NCBI GenBank assembly: GCA_964438695.1
Contig: CAYTKP010000037.1
Span: forward strand, 1-7,743
Direction: 5' to 3'
Origin: Phoenicimicrobium sp964438695
GTDB taxonomy: Bacteria > Atribacterota > Phoenicimicrobiia > Phoenicimicrobiales > Phoenicimicrobiaceae
Length of the DNA: 7,743 nt
Shown: one piece after another, positions 4,885 through 7,743 of the stretch
Position numbering within the stretch: the first letter of the stretch is position 1
Layout: each line of letters begins with the position of its first letter
Made by a program: the position numbers and the translations under genes
Notes under the pieces: model-generated
Databases searched by the model: none
What the model was told of the DNA's origin: nothing
The model's input: only the letters and a program-made list of their open reading frames with translations

Positions 4885-6480
4885 ATGAAAGAGACATATG
4901 AAGAAGAAGTTAAGTCTCTTTGGAGAATATTTAAACTTATATCCAAAGCCGAAAAGCCTGAGCAGATTGCCTCAGGAATTTCAAGAGAAGCAACCAAGAT
5001 ATTAGATGGAGATTCTGCCTTTTTCTGGTTATTTGGGGAAAAGGATTTAAATTTAGTGGAAGAATATAAGCTCAGCAGGGAGTATAAATCTAAAATTTCT
5101 CTAAAAGCAGAGGAAGAATTTATAAAGAAAAATATTAAGATAGATCAGACTTTTTCCTCTTCAAATATAGAAAAAGATTCTTGGATTCTTTTTCCTGAAA
5201 TACTCAAGAGTGAAGGGATAGCTTCTTGTATATGTGCTCCAGTGAGTATAGGAAATAAGCTACTTGGCATCCTTGCGGTTTTTACTAAAAAAAGTAAAAC
5301 TTGGACAAAAAGAGAAAATAGAATAATAAAACTGCTTGCAGAACAAAGTGCTTATATTTTAGAAAAGGCAAAACAGCTAAAGCATTTAAAAGAAAATTCT
5401 ATTAGAGATGGATTAACTGGTCTTTATTCCAGGCTTTATTTTTTAGCCAGAGCACGAGAAGAGATTGCAAAATACCCCAGAAAAAATGAATATGTATCTG
5501 TTTTATTCTGTGACCTGGATAAATTTAAAGATTATAACAGGATAGAAGGTTATGCCGAAGGAGATAGGCTTCTCTGTTTGACAGCAAAATCTATAAACTC
5601 TTCTCTAAGGAAGGGCGATACTCTATGTAGATATGGAGGAGATGAATTTACCGTACTTCTTCCTAACACAAATCCCTTCCAAGCTGTAAAAATTGCTAAA
5701 AGAATACATAAAGCTTTCCTTAAAACAATAAATGCTGAAAGATGTTCTCTTGCCATAAATATGTGTATTGGAATAGCAACTTATCCTATTCATGGCAGTT
5801 CTATTGAAGATATTATAGCCAAAGCCGACCAAACTACGACTTTTGCTAAACGTGGTTCTACAGGTAAAAAGATATTTGTCTGGAATGAATGGAAGGTAAA
5901 ATCTGATATTTCAAAGTTTTTTGAAAAAGACCTTATTCCTGAGGTAATCTATGCTTTGGCTGAAGTTGTGAATATAAAAAACGGATATCCTAGCGAGCAT
6001 TCAAAACTTGTATCAGAACGAGCTTCCCGTTTAGCAAAAAAGATAAGGTTAGGGGCAAAAAGCATAAGGACAATAAAGACTGCTTCTCTTCTTTATGATA
6101 TAGGTAAACTTATTGCCCCGGGCCATATTTTAAATAAACCCGCTCCTTTAAATCAAGAAGAATGGGAGATTATTAAGAGAATTGCTGAAAACAGTGTTAG
6201 GATAATAAGATATATTAAAGGGCTAGAAAATGTGATCCCTGTAGTTAGGGAGATTCGGGAAAAATGGGATGGTAAAGGATATCCAGATGGATTATCTGGA
6301 GAGCAAATATCCCTTGAAGCCAGAGTGATAGCTTTGGCAGATGCATATCAGGCACTTATTTCTACTAGACCCTACCGCAAAAAGCTTAGCAAAGAGGAAG
6401 CGATAAAAAAACTACAAGAAGAAGCAGGGAAGAAGTTTGATCCAAAACTGGTTCAAGAATTTATCAAAACCCTACCTTAA
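4885..6480 (+). CDS. GAF-GGDEF-HD-GYP cyclic-di-GMP signalling protein with degenerate HD-GYP
   Basis: A 531-residue soluble protein in three parts. Residues about 15-160 are GAF-like (sensor; CICAPVSIGNKLLGILAVF near its end). Residues about 170-335 are a GGDEF diguanylate cyclase: DGLTGLYSR, DLDKFK (metal Asp 210), intact GGDEF at 251-255 and an RxxD inhibitory site at 242-245. Residues about 345-530 are HD-GYP-like. GYP is present (465-467) and His 372 is kept, but the HD motif reads Tyr404-Asp405 and the HHE motif reads Ile457-Arg458-Glu459. The intervening HP is Ile433-Ala434. Loss of these ligands should abolish metal-dependent c-di-GMP hydrolysis. The protein is therefore predicted to make c-di-GMP, with the C-terminal domain as a regulatory or protein-binding module. 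ATG 4885 follows AGGGG at an 11-nt spacing, rather long. No membrane segment was seen. Confidence 0.88.
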   Translation: MKETYEEEVKSLWRIFKLISKAEKPEQIASGISREATKILDGDSAFFWLFGEKDLNLVEEYKLSREYKSKISLKAEEEFIKKNIKIDQTFSSSNIEKDSWILFPEILKSEGIASCICAPVSIGNKLLGILAVFTKKSKTWTKRENRIIKLLAEQSAYILEKAKQLKHLKENSIRDGLTGLYSRLYFLARAREEIAKYPRKNEYVSVLFCDLDKFKDYNRIEGYAEGDRLLCLTAKSINSSLRKGDTLCRYGGDEFTVLLPNTNPFQAVKIAKRIHKAFLKTINAERCSLAINMCIGIATYPIHGSSIEDIIAKADQTTTFAKRGSTGKKIFVWNEWKVKSDISKFFEKDLIPEVIYALAEVVNIKNGYPSEHSKLVSERASRLAKKIRLGAKSIRTIKTASLLYDIGKLIAPGHILNKPAPLNQEEWEIIKRIAENSVRIIRYIKGLENVIPVVREIREKWDGKGYPDGLSGEQISLEARVIALADAYQALISTRPYRKKLSKEEAIKKLQEEAGKKFDPKLVQEFIKTLP

Positions 6481-6551
6481 TTTTTAGCATAATCTTATAT
6501 TAAGAACTTAAAAAGAGACAAAATAGCATTGATTATTAAATAATTTTTTTC

Positions 6552-6580
6552 TTGCAAATCTTGACTAATTTTATTATAAT
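6552..6580 (+). promoter_or_regulatory. Promoter of the cysteine synthase gene
   Basis: TTGCAA (6552-6557), 17-nt spacer and a perfect TATAAT (6575-6580). The expected start is near 6587, leaving about 98 nt of leader before ATG 6685. Confidence 0.65.
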
Positions 6581-6593
6581 TTTAAGTCAAGAT
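6558..6593. promoter_or_regulatory. 9-bp dyad flanking the -10 box: candidate operator
   Basis: ATCTTGACT (6558-6566) and AGTCAAGAT (6585-6593) are exact reverse complements separated by 18 nt. They bracket the -10 box of the promoter at 6552-6580. The left arm lies upstream of the predicted transcript start, so this is more likely a DNA site for a dimeric repressor than an RNA hairpin. The GACT/AGTC core recalls Rrf2-family (IscR-like) half-sites, though the spacing is much wider than in IscR boxes. Confidence 0.5.
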
Positions 6594-6684
6594 CATTAAT
6601 ATAGGGAAAAATACAATATTTGCTAAATATTTGTTAATAGATGATTTATATAGTTTTATGGCAATTTATGGAGGTCTATTATTC

Positions 6685-7581
6685 ATGCTGACAAAATCTG
6701 TTTTAGATGCAATAGGAAACGTCCCTTTAATTCAATTAAAAAAGATATCTTCAGGAAATGTATTTGTAAAGGCCGAACATTTAAATCCTGGCGGAAGTAT
6801 CAAAGATAGAGTAGCAAAGTATATTATTGAAATGGCAGAAAAAGAAGGAAAGCTTAAACCAGGGATGACTATTATAGAAGCTACTTCAGGAAATACTGGA
6901 ATTGGTTTAGCTCTGGTAGGGGTGCAGAAAGGATATAAAGTAATTTGTGTGATGCCAGAAAATATGAGTGAAGAACGGAAGAAAATAATCCGAGCTTTTG
7001 GAGGAGAAATTATTTTTACCTCGGCTAAGGGAAGTTTACCAGAAAGTATAAAAAAGTTGAAAGAAATTACTAATGCTCAACCGGAAAAATATTTTATTGC
7101 CAATCAATTTGTTAATCCACATAACCCCGAAACACATTATCGACAGACTGCTCCCGAAATTTGGCGAGATATGAAAGGGAAGATAGATGTTTTTGTTGCC
7201 GGAGTAGGAAGTGGAGGGACACTTCAAGGAATTGGAAAGTTTTTAAAAGAGAAAAATCCTAAAGTGAAAATTGTTGCTGTAGAGCCAAAGAATTCCTCAG
7301 CCTTATTGCACAGAGAGCCAGGTCTACATCAAATCCAAGGAATAGGCGATGGTTTCGTCCCTGATGTTCTGGATATAAATTTGGTAGATATGGTTTTTAC
7401 TGTTAGTGATGAAGAAGCTACAGAAACCACCAGACAATTATCGAAAGAGGAAGGATTGCTGGTAGGTACCTCATCCGGTGCCAATGTCTTTGCCGCTCTT
7501 CATATGGATAATGGGCGAAATAGAGTGGTTACCGTACTACCTGACCGAGCGGAAAGATATTTCAGCACTGCACTGCTTTAA
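6685..7581 (+). CDS. cysK: Cysteine synthase (O-acetylserine sulfhydrylase), PLP-dependent
   Basis: A 298-residue fold-type II PLP enzyme that makes cysteine from O-acetylserine and sulfide in the cytoplasm. Visible motifs are the PLP lysine Lys40 in NPGGSIKDR, the substrate loop TSGNTG (67-72), the phosphate-binding GVGSGGT (173-179), and GTSSGAN (261-267) near the end. QFVNPHNPETHY and QGIGDGFVP are typical of the CysK branch. The length is slightly below the usual 305-315. I chose ATG 6685 because GGAGGT (6670-6675) lies nine nt upstream and the family N-terminus starts there. The earlier in-frame TTG 6631 and ATG 6658 lack ribosome-binding sites. A cystathionine beta-synthase-like or CysM role cannot be fully excluded. 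It is a single-gene unit with its own promoter and candidate operator. Confidence 0.88.
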   Translation: MLTKSVLDAIGNVPLIQLKKISSGNVFVKAEHLNPGGSIKDRVAKYIIEMAEKEGKLKPGMTIIEATSGNTGIGLALVGVQKGYKVICVMPENMSEERKKIIRAFGGEIIFTSAKGSLPESIKKLKEITNAQPEKYFIANQFVNPHNPETHYRQTAPEIWRDMKGKIDVFVAGVGSGGTLQGIGKFLKEKNPKVKIVAVEPKNSSALLHREPGLHQIQGIGDGFVPDVLDINLVDMVFTVSDEEATETTRQLSKEEGLLVGTSSGANVFAALHMDNGRNRVVTVLPDRAERYFSTALL

Positions 7582-7603
7582 GAGATTTCACGATATTATT
7601 TAA

Positions 7604-7741
7604 ATGAAATTAAAATATTGGACCTGGTTTTTATTGGAGAAGATTAAAGGCCTACCGTTTGCCGATCTCTACGCCAGACCATTACCTAATACTACGGCCA
7701 AAAACACACAATTCCCATTGTACAACCTAATGGAGAAATAG
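7604..7741 (+). CDS. Possible small ORF, 45 codons, unrecognised
   Basis: An ATG frame runs from 7604 to a TAG at 7739-7741. It begins MKLKYWTWFLLEKIKG, and the rest contains the stretch LPFADLYARPLPNTTAKN. No Shine-Dalgarno precedes it, and the start follows cysK by only 22 nt. The second half (from about 7648) is richer in C and less AT-biased than the rest of the window, which suggests a different origin, for example the remnant of another gene or element. No family is recognised, and it may not be translated. Confidence 0.25.
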   Translation: MKLKYWTWFLLEKIKGLPFADLYARPLPNTTAKNTQFPLYNLMEK

Positions 7742-7743
7742 TA

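Noticed and set aside
6532..6550. ATTAT/ATAAT hairpin with T-run as a terminator after the GGDEF gene
   Set aside because: Five A-T pairs with a three-base loop are too weak to support a call.
6631..6684. Longer N-terminus of cysteine synthase from TTG 6631
   Set aside because: No ribosome-binding site; the family N-terminus and GGAGGT both point to ATG 6685.
6641..6691. 16-codon ORF (MIYIVLWQFMEVYYSC) ending with a Cys codon across the cysK start
   Set aside because: No Shine-Dalgarno, only one Cys codon and no terminator after it; not enough to call a cysteine leader peptide.

Overview
This is a low-GC (AT-rich) bacterial window. It holds one gene cut off at the left edge, a PHA-granule-type regulator/phasin gene, an ABC importer operon with an elaborate RNA leader, a cyclic-di-GMP signalling gene and a cysteine synthase gene. 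The organism is probably an uncultured or little-studied anaerobe. Strong purine-rich ribosome-binding sites suggest a Firmicutes-like or Atribacterota-like lineage. The importer's binding protein has a signal peptide but no lipobox cysteine, which hints at a diderm cell with a true periplasm. This placement is inference; there is no rRNA or marker gene here.

Layout: (1) 1-319, minus strand: N-terminal 106 codons of a helix-turn-helix protein. (2) 320-621: intergenic region with a REP-like repeat, an 11-bp inverted repeat and a sigma70-type promoter. (3) 622-1191: a PhaR-type DNA-binding domain fused to a phasin-like domain. A near-perfect internal Shine-Dalgarno and an in-frame ATG at the junction could also give phasin alone. 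(4) 1192-1506: a weak terminator candidate, a possible gene remnant and an extended -10 promoter. (5) 1507-1863: a leader region with a 20-codon peptide containing eight consecutive Tyr codons, a protector hairpin, an antiterminator, two tandem intrinsic terminators and a 29-codon ORF that overlaps the next start by ATGA. (6) 1864-4649: binding protein, permease and ATPase of a TrpXYZ-type (ABC_sub_bind family) importer. (7) 4885-6480: a GAF-GGDEF-HD-GYP protein whose GGDEF half looks active and whose HD-GYP half has lost most metal ligands. (8) 6552-7581: cysteine synthase with a clear promoter and a 9-bp dyad around the -10 box. (9) 7582-7743: no certain gene, one possible 45-codon ORF.

The main discovery candidate is the leader at about 1457-1711. 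I read it as a ribosome-mediated, tyrosine-sensing transcription attenuator. A ribosome starved of charged tRNA-Tyr would stall in the Tyr run and free 1550-1568 to pair with 1614-1632. That pairing destroys the first terminator. The released 3' arm of the first terminator could then capture the 5' arm of the second. Normal translation, or no translation, would leave both terminators intact. The downstream transporter family includes tryptophan and tyrosine importers, so the codon content and the cargo agree. The pairings were worked out by hand from the sequence; the mechanism is inference.
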